From Pseudaminobacter sp040045035 (lineage in GTDB: Bacteria; Pseudomonadota; Alphaproteobacteria; Rhizobiales; Rhizobiaceae): DNA of 64,000 nucleotides. Of the stretch, positions 25,447-34,482 are shown one piece after another. Within the stretch, counting starts at the first letter, position 1; each line of letters begins with the position of its first letter. The notes under the pieces were generated by a model. It made no database searches and was not told the DNA's origin. It saw only the letters and a list, made by a program, of their open reading frames with translations. Location of the stretch: positions 186,001 through 250,000 of the forward strand of contig NZ_JBDZDS010000003.1 of assembly GCF_040045035.1 (NCBI RefSeq), written 5' to 3'. The position numbers and the translations under genes were made by a program.

Positions 25447-26271
25447 TCACGACCAGAAGGAAGGCACGGTTTCTTCAAGCCGGGGCCCGAGCCGCAGCGG
25501 CGCGACCTTTTCAGCAAGCCCCGTCCTGTCGGAGATCTCGACGCCGACCCCGCAGATGGTGGCCGGGCCACTGGCCGCCTCGAAGCGCCCTTTCGGCACC
25601 TTGGAGAGGAAGCGGTTGAGCGGCTCTTCCTTGTCCATGCCGAGCGAGGAGTCGTAGTCACCGCACATGCCGGCATCCGTCAGATAGGCGGTGCCGCCAT
25701 TGAGGATCTGGTGGTCGGCGGTCGGCTGGTGGGTGTGCGTGCCGACGACCAGGCTGGCGCGCCCGTCGACGAAATGGGCAAAGCACATCTTCTCGCTGGT
25801 CGCCTCGGCGTGGAAATCGATCACCACCGCATCCGCCTGCTCGCCCAGCGGGCAGGCCGCAAGCTCGCGTTCGACCGCCTGGAACGGGTCGTCCAGTTCG
25901 GGGTGCATGAAGACGCGGCCCATGATGTTGGAGACCAGCACGCGCGCGCCGTTCTTGGCGATGTAGAGGCCGGAGCCGCGCCCCGGCGTGCCCTTGGGAA
26001 AATTGACCGGGCGCAGGAAGCGCTCCTCGCGCGGCGCGAAAGTCAGCGCCTCGCGCTGGTCCCAGACATGGTTGCCGGTGGTGACGACATCGGCGCCGGC
26101 ATTCAGCGTCTCGCGAAAGATCTCCTCGGTGATGCCGAAGCCGCCGGCGGCGTTCTCGCCGTTGACGATGACGAAATCGAGCCGGAAGTCGGAGATCAGC
26201 CCCGGCAGCCTTTCCCAGACCGCCGTGCGGCCGGACTTTCCGACCATGTCACCGAGAAAAAGAAGTCTCAT
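25447..26271 (-). CDS. YmdB-type metallophosphoesterase (TIGR00282)
   Basis: A 274-residue calcineurin-like phosphodiesterase. Metal ligands are seen in FLGDMVGKSGR (aspartate), NGENAAGGFGI, TTGNHVWDQ and GTHTHQPTADHQIL. Bacillus YmdB and Deinococcus homologues hydrolyse cyclic nucleotides or 2',3'-cyclic phosphates. It follows 5-FCL by 84 bases in the same direction, a conserved rhizobial order. Confidence 0.88.
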   Translation of the reverse strand: MRLLFLGDMVGKSGRTAVWERLPGLISDFRLDFVIVNGENAAGGFGITEEIFRETLNAGADVVTTGNHVWDQREALTFAPREERFLRPVNFPKGTPGRGSGLYIAKNGARVLVSNIMGRVFMHPELDDPFQAVERELAACPLGEQADAVVIDFHAEATSEKMCFAHFVDGRASLVVGTHTHQPTADHQILNGGTAYLTDAGMCGDYDSSLGMDKEEPLNRFLSKVPKGRFEAASGPATICGVGVEISDRTGLAEKVAPLRLGPRLEETVPSFWS

Positions 26272-26355
26272 GAAAGCTTGATCCTACGAGCGATCCTTGC
26301 GCCACCGTCGCGAGCACGATCGCCGCTTGGTCGCGGCCCGCCGGGCGCTCCCCTT

Positions 26356-26940
26356 CTACAGACGAGCACCGAAACGGCGCAACCCGCTTTCGGTCAGGAT
26401 TTCGGGAATGATCACGTCGTGCGGCTCATCAGGCACCAGCGGCACCTCCTGGCAGTCGAAGGCAACGCCGATCATGCGCGGGCGCATGCCCTTGTCGTGC
26501 AGGCGGGCGATGGCGCGGTCGTAGTAGCCGGCGCCGTAGCCGATGCGATGACCGCGCGCGTCGAAGGCGGCAAGCGGAATCAGCATCAGCTGCGGGTCGA
26601 GAACCGGGGCGTCTTCCCCGGGGCCGGCGGTGCCGTAGCCCGTTTCCACCAGCTCGGCCCCGCGCACCAGCTCGCGGAAGACGATGGTCGTCTTGTCGAG
26701 GACGGCCGGCAGGCAAACCCGCGCGCCCTTGTCCTGCAGGGCGGACATCAGCGGTCGAACGTCGACCTCGGAACGGATTGGCCAGAAAGCGGAGACGACC
26801 GTGCCCGGCTCGACCGGGATGGCTGCGGCAGCCTCGGCCATGCCGAGCGATGTCTCGATGCGCCAATCGACGGGCAGCGCGTTGCGACGGGCCAGCGCCT
26901 CGGCGCGCATTTGCTTCTTCAGTGCCTTCAGTTCCGTCAC
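26356..26940 (-). CDS. ygfA: 5-formyltetrahydrofolate cyclo-ligase
   Basis: A 194-residue enzyme converting 5-formyl-THF to methenyl-THF with ATP. The signature GYGAGYYDRAIARL near residue 130 and IPLAAFDARGHRIG just before it are diagnostic. I place the start at GTG 26940 behind AGGTGAGG; the open frame to 27087 would add a tail with no family match. The gene lies downstream of a 6S RNA-like stretch, the same synteny as ssrS-ygfA in many proteobacteria. Confidence 0.9.
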   Translation of the reverse strand: MTELKALKKQMRAEALARRNALPVDWRIETSLGMAEAAAAIPVEPGTVVSAFWPIRSEVDVRPLMSALQDKGARVCLPAVLDKTTIVFRELVRGAELVETGYGTAGPGEDAPVLDPQLMLIPLAAFDARGHRIGYGAGYYDRAIARLHDKGMRPRMIGVAFDCQEVPLVPDEPHDVIIPEILTESGLRRFGARL

Positions 26941-27089
26941 GGCCTCACCTGCCTTTTGGCGCTCCTTATGCCGTGTCAGGATAAAAAAGACCAGTTTTGG
27001 AAAGCATCGCCGCAGCGACAATTTCGCGACGCAGGGCGAAGCCCGCTTGGCACGACACGGTTTTGGAGAGGGAAAGTGACGATCCACAC

Positions 27090-27236
27090 AACCGGTGAAG
27101 ATGTCGATCCCGGGAACCTACAAAGTAGGTGGGCGCCGTGTGAGAAAACCCACGAGTCTTCCCAGGGACAGCTCCCTTAGAGATCGATAAGGCCCCGGGG
27201 AAATGTTACTCCTGCCGCGAAGCGCAGACCGCCGTC
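27090..27236 (-). ncRNA. ssrS: Candidate 6S RNA (RNA polymerase-binding)
   Basis: The minus strand carries a stretch that resembles alphaproteobacterial 6S RNA: an imperfect closing stem TCCCCGGGGCC / GGTTCCCGGGA with one mismatch, an internal arm GGGA-GCTG-TCCC, a GTGGG/CTCAC hairpin and a perfect CCTAC-TTT-GTAGG hairpin. TATATT (27241-27246) just upstream fits a -10 element. The location directly upstream of 5-FCL on the same strand matches the known ssrS neighbourhood. Ends are approximate. 6S RNA sequesters the housekeeping RNA polymerase in stationary phase. Confidence 0.7.
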
Positions 27237-27246
27237 GCTGAATATA

Positions 27247-27568
27247 GACTGCCCCTGTGCCCGACGCCAGAGGAGAGCTGAACGGAATCGCGTCACCCGT
27301 CCGGGAAAGGCGGCCACGCATTCTGACAATACTGCCAACGCGAAAGACCGCCTCATTCCTAACTCATCTTTAACCATAACAGTCCATGAAGAAGTCGATG
27401 AGGATTGCGCGTTTTTAACGCCTTCCTTTTACCAAATTTCGCCCCGAAAAGGCCCGGATCGGCGCATTTTGGGGACATTCCGGAAGCTTCGCGCGAACGG
27501 ACCAGATGGGATCATGCGCATGGGCTAGCCGCGAGCCACGCCCGGAAATATTAAGGAACTGTCTTATC
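27247..27568. promoter_or_regulatory. Divergent control region between 6S RNA and tolQ with CtrA-like site
   Basis: About 320 bases without a supported gene. It must hold the upstream promoter of the 6S RNA and the promoter of the tol operon. CTAA-CTCATCT-TTAACC at 27359-27375 matches the CtrA box with one mismatch and ends in the TTAACCAT half-site form. No other strong element was recognised. Confidence 0.45.
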
Positions 27569-28279
27569 ATGGAAAACATCGCACTCGCCGAACCGGGCGC
27601 ACAACTGTCCATCTGGGCGTTGTTCTGGCAGGCAGGCTGGGTCGTCAAGCTGGTCATGCTCGGCCTGCTCGGCGCGTCGATCTGGACCTGGGCAATCGTC
27701 ATCGACAAGGTCATCGCCTATGGGCGCATGCGTGCGGCCCTGAACCGCTTCGAGCAGATCTTCTGGTCGGGACAGTCGCTGGAGGAGCTCTACCGCACCC
27801 TCGCCGACCGCAAGACGACCGGCATGGGCGCGATCTTCGTGGCCGCCATGCGCGAGTGGAAGAAGAGCTTCGAGAAGGGCGCCAAGTCGCCGCTCGGCCT
27901 GCAGACGCGCATCGACAAGGCGATGGACCTAGCCCTGACCCGCGAGATGGAGCGCCTCGAGGGTCGCCTCGGCTTCCTCGCCACGATCGGCTCGGCCGCG
28001 CCCTTCATCGGCCTGTTCGGCACGGTGATTGGCATCATGACCTCCTTCCAGGCGATCGCCGGCTCGAAGTCGACCAACCTCGCCGTGGTGGCGCCGGGCA
28101 TCGCGGAAGCGCTGCTGGCAACGGCCATCGGCCTGCTCGCCGCTATCCCGGCGGTCATTGCCTACAACAAGCTATCGTCGGACGTCGGCAAGCTCGGCAT
28201 GCGCATGGAAGGCTTCGCCGACGAATTCTCCGCCATACTGTCGCGCCAAATCGATGAGAAGGTGGCCCAGAAGGCCTGA
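27569..28279 (+). CDS. tolQ: Tol-Pal system channel subunit TolQ
   Basis: A 236-residue inner-membrane protein with three helices; with TolR it uses the proton gradient to energise TolA. Helix 1 spans about residues 22-44, and the hallmark APFIGLFGTVIGIMTSF and ALLATAIGLLAAIPAV segments form helices 2 and 3. The start is ATG 27569 with AAGGA upstream. It heads the tolQRAB run; ybgC, often the first gene, is absent here and lies at 2.4 kb. Confidence 0.96.
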   Translation: MENIALAEPGAQLSIWALFWQAGWVVKLVMLGLLGASIWTWAIVIDKVIAYGRMRAALNRFEQIFWSGQSLEELYRTLADRKTTGMGAIFVAAMREWKKSFEKGAKSPLGLQTRIDKAMDLALTREMERLEGRLGFLATIGSAAPFIGLFGTVIGIMTSFQAIAGSKSTNLAVVAPGIAEALLATAIGLLAAIPAVIAYNKLSSDVGKLGMRMEGFADEFSAILSRQIDEKVAQKA

Positions 28280-28293
28280 GGGGACGAGCAATC

Positions 28294-28746
28294 ATGGGAA
28301 TGTCTGTAAGCGCAGGCGGATCGGGCCGCGGCGGCCGTGGCCGGCGGCGTGCCCGCTCCGGCCCCATCTCCGAGATCAACGTCACGCCGATGGTGGACGT
28401 GATGCTGGTGCTTCTCATCATCTTCATGGTGGCGGCGCCAATGCTGACCGTCGGCGTGCCGATCGACCTGCCTGAAACGCAGGCCAAGGCGATGAACTCG
28501 GAGACACAGCCGATCACCGTGTCGGTCAACGACCAGGGCCAGATCTACCTGCAGGAAACCGAGATCGAGCTCGACGAGATCGTGGCCAAGCTGGAGGCTA
28601 TCTCCAAGACCGGCTACGACGAGCGCATCTATGTGCGCGGCGACAAGACCGCCGACTATGGCACCGTGATGAAGGTGATGGCGCGCATTTCGGCCGCCGG
28701 CTACAAGAATCTCGGCCTGGTGACGCTTCAGGAACAGGACAAGTAG
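28294..28746 (+). CDS. tolR: Tol-Pal system protein TolR
   Basis: A 150-residue ExbD/TolR family protein: short basic, glycine-rich cytosolic start, one membrane helix with PMVDVMLVLLIIFMVAAPML (the aspartate is the proton-binding residue), then a periplasmic domain. It lies 14 bases after tolQ and 6 bases before tolA, so these are one operon. Confidence 0.96.
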   Translation: MGMSVSAGGSGRGGRGRRRARSGPISEINVTPMVDVMLVLLIIFMVAAPMLTVGVPIDLPETQAKAMNSETQPITVSVNDQGQIYLQETEIELDEIVAKLEAISKTGYDERIYVRGDKTADYGTVMKVMARISAAGYKNLGLVTLQEQDK

Positions 28747-28752
28747 CCAGGC

Positions 28753-29811
28753 ATGAGAGCCGGTCTCACCACATCGGTTATCCTGCATGCTGGCGTGCTG
28801 GCCTTCGGCCTGTTCACGCTGTCGGCGCCGCGCGCCTTCGAAGTGACGGACGTGGAGTCGCTGCCCGTCGACATCGTGCCCATCGAATCGATCACCCAGA
28901 TCCAGCAGGGCGACAAGAAGGCGCCGATGAACGAGAAGCCGGCGCCCAAGCCGACCAAGCGTCCCGACATCGTGCCGGATGCGCAGAAGGTGGGCGACAA
29001 CAATATCGACACCGACAAGAAACCGACGCCCGAGGCCAAGCCCAAGCCGGTGGAATCGGCGGATGCGCCGCCTCCGGCGCCCGAACCGACGTCCAAGCCT
29101 GCCGATCAGCCGAAGCCCGAACCAGTGAAGCAGCCCGAGCCGAAACCGGAGCCGACGCCGGTGAAGGAACCTGAGCCGCAGCCCAAGCAGGAAACCAAGC
29201 CGGACCAGGTGGCCGAGGCGATTGCCGCGGAAAGCCCCGACGCGGAGGCCATGCAGTTGCCCAAGTCGGCCCCGGCGCCGGCAGCGAAGCCGCAGCCGGA
29301 GAAGCCCCAGGCCGCCAAGACGCCCGACCGCAAGGAGACCGAGAAGCCGACCAAGCAGGCCTCTTCCAGCCCGAAGTCGGACGAAAAGTCGTTCAACGCC
29401 GACGATATCGCGGCGCTTCTCAGCAAGGACAAGGCGGCGGGCGGCGGCGCCAAGCGCTCGAGCGAGCAGGCCTCGCTGGGCGGCGACAAGAGCAACAACA
29501 ACGGCGCAAAGCTGTCGCAGAGCGAGATGGACGCGCTGCGCGGCCAGATCCAGCGCTGCTGGAACATTCCGGCGGGTGCAGTCGACGCGCAGAACCTGCG
29601 CGTATCGGTGAAGTTCAAGCTGGACCGCTCCGGCGCGGTCGAGGGCGGCGCAGAAGTCATTTCCGGTGGCGGTTCCAGCGGCGTCGAGCGCGCCGCAGCG
29701 GAATCGGCGCGACGGGCCGTGCTGAAATGCTCGCCCTACAACCTACCCGCCGACAAATACGACGCCTGGGCGGACGTCATTGTCAATTTCGACCCGAGCG
29801 AGATGTTCTGA
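28753..29811 (+). CDS. tolA: TolA-like energy transducer of the Tol-Pal system
   Basis: A 352-residue envelope-spanning protein. An N-terminal membrane helix (about 6-24, VILHAGVLAFGLFTLS) is followed by a very long proline/lysine/glutamate linker (about 50-215, many PKPEP-like units) and a C-terminal domain (about 255-352) with RGQIQRCWNIPAG and the disulfide-type cysteine LKCSPYNLP. Enteric TolA has an alanine-rich helix in place of this proline linker. The many XP and PPP-like contexts make it a candidate client of EF-P. It contacts Pal and TolB. Confidence 0.9.
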   Translation: MRAGLTTSVILHAGVLAFGLFTLSAPRAFEVTDVESLPVDIVPIESITQIQQGDKKAPMNEKPAPKPTKRPDIVPDAQKVGDNNIDTDKKPTPEAKPKPVESADAPPPAPEPTSKPADQPKPEPVKQPEPKPEPTPVKEPEPQPKQETKPDQVAEAIAAESPDAEAMQLPKSAPAPAAKPQPEKPQAAKTPDRKETEKPTKQASSSPKSDEKSFNADDIAALLSKDKAAGGGAKRSSEQASLGGDKSNNNGAKLSQSEMDALRGQIQRCWNIPAGAVDAQNLRVSVKFKLDRSGAVEGGAEVISGGGSSGVERAAAESARRAVLKCSPYNLPADKYDAWADVIVNFDPSEMF

Positions 29812-29848
29812 TCCCATCCGCGCATTTGGACCAAAGAGGCCGAACTTC

Positions 29849-31165
29849 ATGAAGAATTTCTTCAAAACAATCATGTTGATGAGCGCGCTCGCCGCCGGGA
29901 TGAGCGCAGTTGCCACGCTGCCGGCGCGCGCGCTGGTCGAGATCGACGTCAACAAGGGCAATGTCGAGCCCCTGCCCGTCGCAATTACCGACTTCCTGTC
30001 GGGCGACGGCATCGGCGCACAGATTTCCGCCATCGTGGCCGCCGACCTGAAGCGGTCGGGCCTGTTCGCGCCGATCGACAAGGGCGCCTTCATCGAGAAG
30101 ATCTCCAACCCGGACGCCGCGCCGCGCTTCGAGGACTGGAAGGTCATCAACGCCCAGGCACTGGTCACCGGCCGCGTGACCCAGGAAGCCGACGGCCGCC
30201 TGCGCGCCCAGTTCCGCCTGTGGGACACTTTCGCAGGCCAGCAGCTGGCCGGCGAGCAGTTCTTCTCCTCCAAGGCCAATTCGCGCCGCGTGGCCCACAT
30301 CATCGCCGACGCGATCTATGAGCGGCTGACCGGCGAAAAGGGCTATTTCGACACCCGCGTCGTCTTCATCGACGAATCCGGGCCGAAAACCCAGCGCAAG
30401 CGGCGGCTCGCCATCATGGACCAGGACGGCGCCAACGTGCGCTACCTGTCGGACGGCCGCGCGATCGCGATGACCCCGCGCTTCTCGCCGACGCGCCAGG
30501 AAATCACCTACATGTCCTACGAGAGCGGCCAGCCGCAGGTCTATCTGCTGCAGATCGAGACCGGCCAGCGCGAACTCGTGGGCAACTTCCCCGGCATGAC
30601 CTTTGCGCCGCGCTTCTCGCCCGACGGCCAGCGGGTGATCATGAGCCTGCTGCGCGACGACGGCAATTCCAACGTCTTCTCGATGGATCTACGTAGCCGC
30701 ACCACCACGCGCCTTACCAACTCCAACTCCATCGACACCTCGCCCTCCTATTCGCCGGACGGCACGAAAGTCGTCTTCACCTCCGACCGCGGCGGACGCC
30801 CGCAGATCTATGTGATGAATGCCGATGGCTCGGGCCAGACCCGCATCTCCTTCGGCGAAGGCACCTACTCCACGCCGGTGTGGTCGCCGCGCGGCGACCT
30901 GATCGCCTTCACCAAGCAGTCGGGCGGCCAGTTCCAGATCGGCGTCATGAAGACCGACGGCTCGGGCGAGCGCATCCTGTCGAGCGGCTTCCAGCAGGAA
31001 GGCCCGACCTGGGCGCCGAACGGCCGCGTACTGATGTTCTTCCGCGAGGCCGCCGGCTCAGGCGGAGCGCGCCTCTACTCGATCGACCTGACCGGTCGCA
31101 ACGAACAGCCCATTCCGACCGCGAACTTCGCTTCGGACCCGGCATGGTCTCCCCTGCTGGACTAG
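29849..31165 (+). CDS. tolB: Tol-Pal periplasmic beta-propeller TolB
   Basis: A 438-residue periplasmic protein with a signal peptide (about 1-30, ending LPARA), an N-terminal alpha/beta domain and a six-bladed propeller with repeated FSPDGQRVIMS, YSPDGTKVVFTSDRGG and TWAPNGRVLMF segments. It binds Pal. The start at 29849 is supported by AGAGG; the frame opens at 29780. After its stop a long hairpin separates it from pal. Confidence 0.96.
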   Translation: MKNFFKTIMLMSALAAGMSAVATLPARALVEIDVNKGNVEPLPVAITDFLSGDGIGAQISAIVAADLKRSGLFAPIDKGAFIEKISNPDAAPRFEDWKVINAQALVTGRVTQEADGRLRAQFRLWDTFAGQQLAGEQFFSSKANSRRVAHIIADAIYERLTGEKGYFDTRVVFIDESGPKTQRKRRLAIMDQDGANVRYLSDGRAIAMTPRFSPTRQEITYMSYESGQPQVYLLQIETGQRELVGNFPGMTFAPRFSPDGQRVIMSLLRDDGNSNVFSMDLRSRTTTRLTNSNSIDTSPSYSPDGTKVVFTSDRGGRPQIYVMNADGSGQTRISFGEGTYSTPVWSPRGDLIAFTKQSGGQFQIGVMKTDGSGERILSSGFQQEGPTWAPNGRVLMFFREAAGSGGARLYSIDLTGRNEQPIPTANFASDPAWSPLLD

Positions 31166-31176
31166 CAAGCCTGGCG

Positions 31177-31208
31177 AAACGCGGCGTTTCGCTGAAAACG
31201 CCGCGTTT
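31177..31208. terminator. 13-bp perfect hairpin between tolB and pal
   Basis: AAACGCGGCGTTT - CGCTGA - AAACGCCGCGTTT is a perfect 13-bp inverted repeat starting 12 bases after the tolB stop. It lacks a U-tract, so it may be a partial terminator or an mRNA-stabilising hairpin that lets pal be expressed at a different level from tolB. Confidence 0.5.
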
Positions 31209-31283
31209 CCGCCGCATTTCGGCCTAGGGTGCGGACGAATGAAATATAGGCCTCAAGGCTGCGGACGGGCGGCTGAAATCAAC

Positions 31284-31317
31284 TGTTAACCATATTTCTT
31301 GTACGCCGGTTAACCTC
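31284..31317 (+). promoter_or_regulatory. CtrA half-sites upstream of pal
   Basis: GTTAACCAT and a second GGTTAACC lie about 30 bases apart in the AT-richer stretch before pal, each matching the CtrA half-site TTAACC(AT). They do not form one full TTAA-N7-TTAAC box. They suggest pal has its own promoter, but this is inference. Confidence 0.3.
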
Positions 31318-31370
31318 AATGTGGTTACTGGTCGATCAACGAAATCACTCGAATGCGAAGGAGAGGCGGG

Positions 31371-31877
31371 ATGCGCCGCATCGCTAAACTTGCAACCAAC
31401 CCCGTGGCCGTTGCCCTGGTGGCATCGCTGGCGCTCGCCGGCTGCGCGTCCAAGAAGACCCCGAACAGCGCAGCCGATCTCGGCCTTGGCGGTGCTGGTG
31501 CGGCCACCCCGGGCTCGGCCCAGGACTTCACGGTCAATGTCGGCGACCGTATTTTCTTCGACACCGACTCCACCTCGATCCGCGCCGACGCGCAGGGCAT
31601 CCTGACGCGCCAGGCACAGTGGCTGAACAAGTACGGCAACTACGCCATCGTGGTCGAAGGCCACGCCGACGAGCGCGGCACGCGCGAATACAACCTGGCA
31701 CTGGGCGCCCGCCGCGCCGCCTCCACCCGCGACTACCTCGTCTCGCGCGGCGTTGCCGCCAACCGCATCCGCACCATCTCCTACGGCAAGGAGCGGCCGG
31801 TGGCCGTCTGCGACGACATCTCCTGCTGGTCGCAGAACCGCCGTGCGGTCACCACGCTGGGCGGCGCCGGCAGCTAA
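31371..31877 (+). CDS. pal: Peptidoglycan-associated lipoprotein Pal
   Basis: A 168-residue outer-membrane lipoprotein. The lipobox is LALAGC (cysteine about residue 25), followed by a short linker and an OmpA-like domain with VEGHADERGTREYNLALGARR, the peptidoglycan-binding pattern. The start at 31371 has AGGAGAGGCGGG upstream. A Rho-independent terminator follows. It joins TolB and TolA and holds the outer membrane to the wall. Confidence 0.97.
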   Translation: MRRIAKLATNPVAVALVASLALAGCASKKTPNSAADLGLGGAGAATPGSAQDFTVNVGDRIFFDTDSTSIRADAQGILTRQAQWLNKYGNYAIVVEGHADERGTREYNLALGARRAASTRDYLVSRGVAANRIRTISYGKERPVAVCDDISCWSQNRRAVTTLGGAGS

Positions 31878-31902
31878 GCGCTGTTGCAGCAAAGCATCAC
31901 CA

Positions 31903-31929
31903 AAGGCGGTCCTTGCGGCCGCCTTTTTT
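31903..31929 (+). terminator. Rho-independent terminator after pal
   Basis: AAGGCGG(T)CC-TTGC-GGCCGCCTT stem with one bulge, followed by a T run, 26 bases past the pal stop. Confidence 0.82.
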
Positions 31930-32035
31930 CATGGCATGTCGCAAACAAAATTTGGCCGAAGTCTCTCACACTGATAAAAGGCAGAGCGCGCACCGCGCAA
32001 ATTGGCATTTCCCGTTTTTCATTGGCGAGAGGCAC

Positions 32036-33100
32036 ATGTATTTTCGATCGATCCTCAGCGGCACGCTAGCCGCCTTCCTGCTGTTCGGCCCGGCGCAAGC
32101 GAGCGACCGTTCCCTGACGGCAAGCCCGGCCGGGAGCGCCAACCCTGGCCTGTCTGTTCCGCAGCCAACCGGCCTGCCGGGCGTTTTCTCCGGCCAGCAA
32201 GGTGGCACGATGCAGCTGGCCCAGGCCAGCGATCCGCGCGTCAACGGCCTGGAGGACCAGATCCGCACGCTCAACGGCACGATCGAGGAGCTCAACTTCC
32301 AGATCCTGCAGATGCAGGAACAGCTTCGCAAGATGCAGGAAGACAACGAGTTCCGCTTCCAGGAGCTGGAAAGCAAGAAGAAGGCGGATGCCGGCCCCGG
32401 CAAAACCAACCAGAACGTCGCGGAGAACTCCGCGACGTCTTCCCACGCCAGCCCAGCTGAAACACAGACCAGCGCCGCCATTGCCCCGAGCGGCGTTGAG
32501 CCGATGGTCGTCGACGAAGAGCAGCCCACCGCGGGTTCCAACGGCCGCGGCACCCCGCCCAAGAGCTTCGGCACCATCACCTTCGACGCAAGCGGCAACG
32601 TCACGGGCGGCAGCATCGGCGACCAGATTGCCGCCGACGCCGCCGAGAACACCTCGGCCAACAGCTCTGGCGCCAACAGTTCCGGCAACACCGTCGTCGC
32701 CGCCCTGCCCGCCACCGACAACCCCGACGAACTCTACCGCAACGCCTACCAGTTCATCCTTTCCGGCGACTACGGCACGGCCGAAACCGGCTTCCGCGAC
32801 CATATCGCCCGCTTCCCCAACGACCCGAAGGCCGCGGACTCGCATTTCTGGCTCGGCGAGGCCCTGCTCGGCCAGATGAAGTATCGCGACGCGGCGGAAA
32901 CCTTCCTGGCCGCCAACAAGGCCTATCCGAAATCCAAGAAGGCCCCCGACATGCTGCTCAAGCTCGGCATCTCGCTCGTCGGCCTCAACCAGCGCGACGT
33001 CGCCTGCGCCACCTTCGGTGAAATCGGCAAGCGCTATCCGGACCTGTCCAGCGCTCTCAAGGATCGCGTCAAGCAGGAACAGGCGCGTGCAGCGTGCTGA
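32036..33100 (+). CDS. cpoB: Cell division coordinator CpoB (YbgF)
   Basis: A 354-residue periplasmic protein: signal peptide (about 1-22, ending PAQAS), a coiled-coil segment (about 65-110, LEDQIRTLNGTIEELNFQIL), an alanine/serine-rich linker, and a C-terminal TPR domain (about 230-354) with AYQFILSGDYGTAE and FPNDPKAADSHFWLGEAL. CpoB links Tol-Pal energy to septal wall synthesis in E. coli. A terminator separates it from pal; tilS overlaps its last codons. Confidence 0.92.
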   Translation: MYFRSILSGTLAAFLLFGPAQASDRSLTASPAGSANPGLSVPQPTGLPGVFSGQQGGTMQLAQASDPRVNGLEDQIRTLNGTIEELNFQILQMQEQLRKMQEDNEFRFQELESKKKADAGPGKTNQNVAENSATSSHASPAETQTSAAIAPSGVEPMVVDEEQPTAGSNGRGTPPKSFGTITFDASGNVTGGSIGDQIAADAAENTSANSSGANSSGNTVVAALPATDNPDELYRNAYQFILSGDYGTAETGFRDHIARFPNDPKAADSHFWLGEALLGQMKYRDAAETFLAANKAYPKSKKAPDMLLKLGISLVGLNQRDVACATFGEIGKRYPDLSSALKDRVKQEQARAAC

Positions 33101-34482
33101 AGCCTCGGGCAGAGCTCGACCCGCACCGGCTCTTTTCGACCTTTGATCTCGCCCCGCGCCGCGCGCTTGTCGTGGCGGTTTCCGGCGGCAGCGACTCGCT
33201 CGCTCTCCTTCTCCTGACGAAATCCTTTCTCGACCGCGCCGCCCCGGGCACCCGGCTCGTCGCGGTGACTGTTGATCATGCCCTGCGCGCCGGCTCTGCC
33301 GCAGAGGCCGAAGAAGTCGCGCGCTTTGCGGCGCGCCACCAGATTTCCCACCGCACCATGGTCTGGACCGGCAAGAAGCCCGAGACCGGCATTCCCGCCG
33401 CCGCGCGCGACGCCCGCTATCGCCTTCTGGCCGAAGCGGCCGCGCTGGAGGGCACCGACGTGATCCTGACCGGCCATACGGCGGACGACCAGGCCGAGAC
33501 CGTGCTGATGCGCCGTGCCCGCCAGGACGCCCGGCCCGACGCCCGCGGACTTGCCGGCATGGCGCCGGTGACGCTGTTCGACGGCACCGCCTGGGTCGTC
33601 CGGCCGCTGCTGGGCGTGCGACGCGAGACGCTGCGCGATTACCTGCGCGCCCGCGGCGTAAGCTGGCTGGAAGACCCGACCAACGTCAACGAGGCCTTCG
33701 AGCGGCCGCGCCTGCGCGCCGCGCTTGGCCGGGAGGAAGCCGATCGCGTTTCCGAGACGCTGGCGATGGCCGAGGTGGCGGCGCAGCAACGGTTGCGGCT
33801 GGGGGCCGAAGCTGCCCGCCTGATCCGCGCCCATGCCACCCGCCCAGCCGCCGGGCTCCTGCGGCTCGACCCGGCCTTCGCGGCAGCGCCGGACGTCGAG
33901 GCCGCAATCTATGCGTTGCGCATCCTGCTCTCGGTGACGGGCGGCACGGCCTTCCTGCCGGACGAAACGCGCGCGGCGGCGATTTTTCGCCGGTTGGCGG
34001 AGGAATCCTTTTGCGCCACATTGTCGCGGACGGTGGTCGACGCGCGACGTGCCGGGTTTTTCCTGCGCCGTGAGGCCCGCCACCTGCCCGGGCCTCAGGC
34101 ACCGCACGACGGCATGATTTGGGACGGCCGCTATCGGCTGTCGACGTCAGTGGTTACCGGCTGCCTCGCTGTCGCGCCGCTGGGCGCATCGCAGGCGAAA
34201 ATGACGGAAAATCAAGCGGCCGAGGCGCCGGCAAGCCTCGTGCGGGCCGCCCGCGCCGCTCAACCTGCCTTGTTGAGCAGCGGCGAATGCCTGGGTCCGT
34301 TGGCCGCCGACACCCCGTTGCACGGCATCGCCGCCCGCCCGGTGATGGCACCCTGGGCGCGTTTTCTGCCCTGCTTCGACCTGGAGCCGGCGCGCGCCGT
34401 CGCCGCCCTGGTCGGTGCGCCGATGCCGCCCACCCCGCCCTTGGCCGCCATATTATTGGCAGGTCCCAACCCTAATGCTTAA
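33094..34482 (+). CDS. tilS: tRNA(Ile)-lysidine synthase TilS
   Basis: A 462-residue N-type ATP pyrophosphatase that adds lysine to C34 of tRNA-Ile(CAU). The PP-loop SGGSDS is at residues 30-35, and the conserved TGHTADDQAETVLMRR follows. The C-terminal part is divergent, as in other alphaproteobacteria. It starts with GTG, overlapping the cpoB stop by 7 bases, so it depends on translational coupling. It precedes ftsH, a widely conserved order. Confidence 0.92.
   Translation: MLKPRAELDPHRLFSTFDLAPRRALVVAVSGGSDSLALLLLTKSFLDRAAPGTRLVAVTVDHALRAGSAAEAEEVARFAARHQISHRTMVWTGKKPETGIPAAARDARYRLLAEAAALEGTDVILTGHTADDQAETVLMRRARQDARPDARGLAGMAPVTLFDGTAWVVRPLLGVRRETLRDYLRARGVSWLEDPTNVNEAFERPRLRAALGREEADRVSETLAMAEVAAQQRLRLGAEAARLIRAHATRPAAGLLRLDPAFAAAPDVEAAIYALRILLSVTGGTAFLPDETRAAAIFRRLAEESFCATLSRTVVDARRAGFFLRREARHLPGPQAPHDGMIWDGRYRLSTSVVTGCLAVAPLGASQAKMTENQAAEAPASLVRAARAAQPALLSSGECLGPLAADTPLHGIAARPVMAPWARFLPCFDLEPARAVAALVGAPMPPTPPLAAILLAGPNPNA

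Noticed and set aside
25711..27180. A 489-codon plus-strand frame antisense to ymdB and 5-FCL
   Set aside because: It runs across two good minus-strand genes and the 6S-like region; composition is that of a shadow frame.
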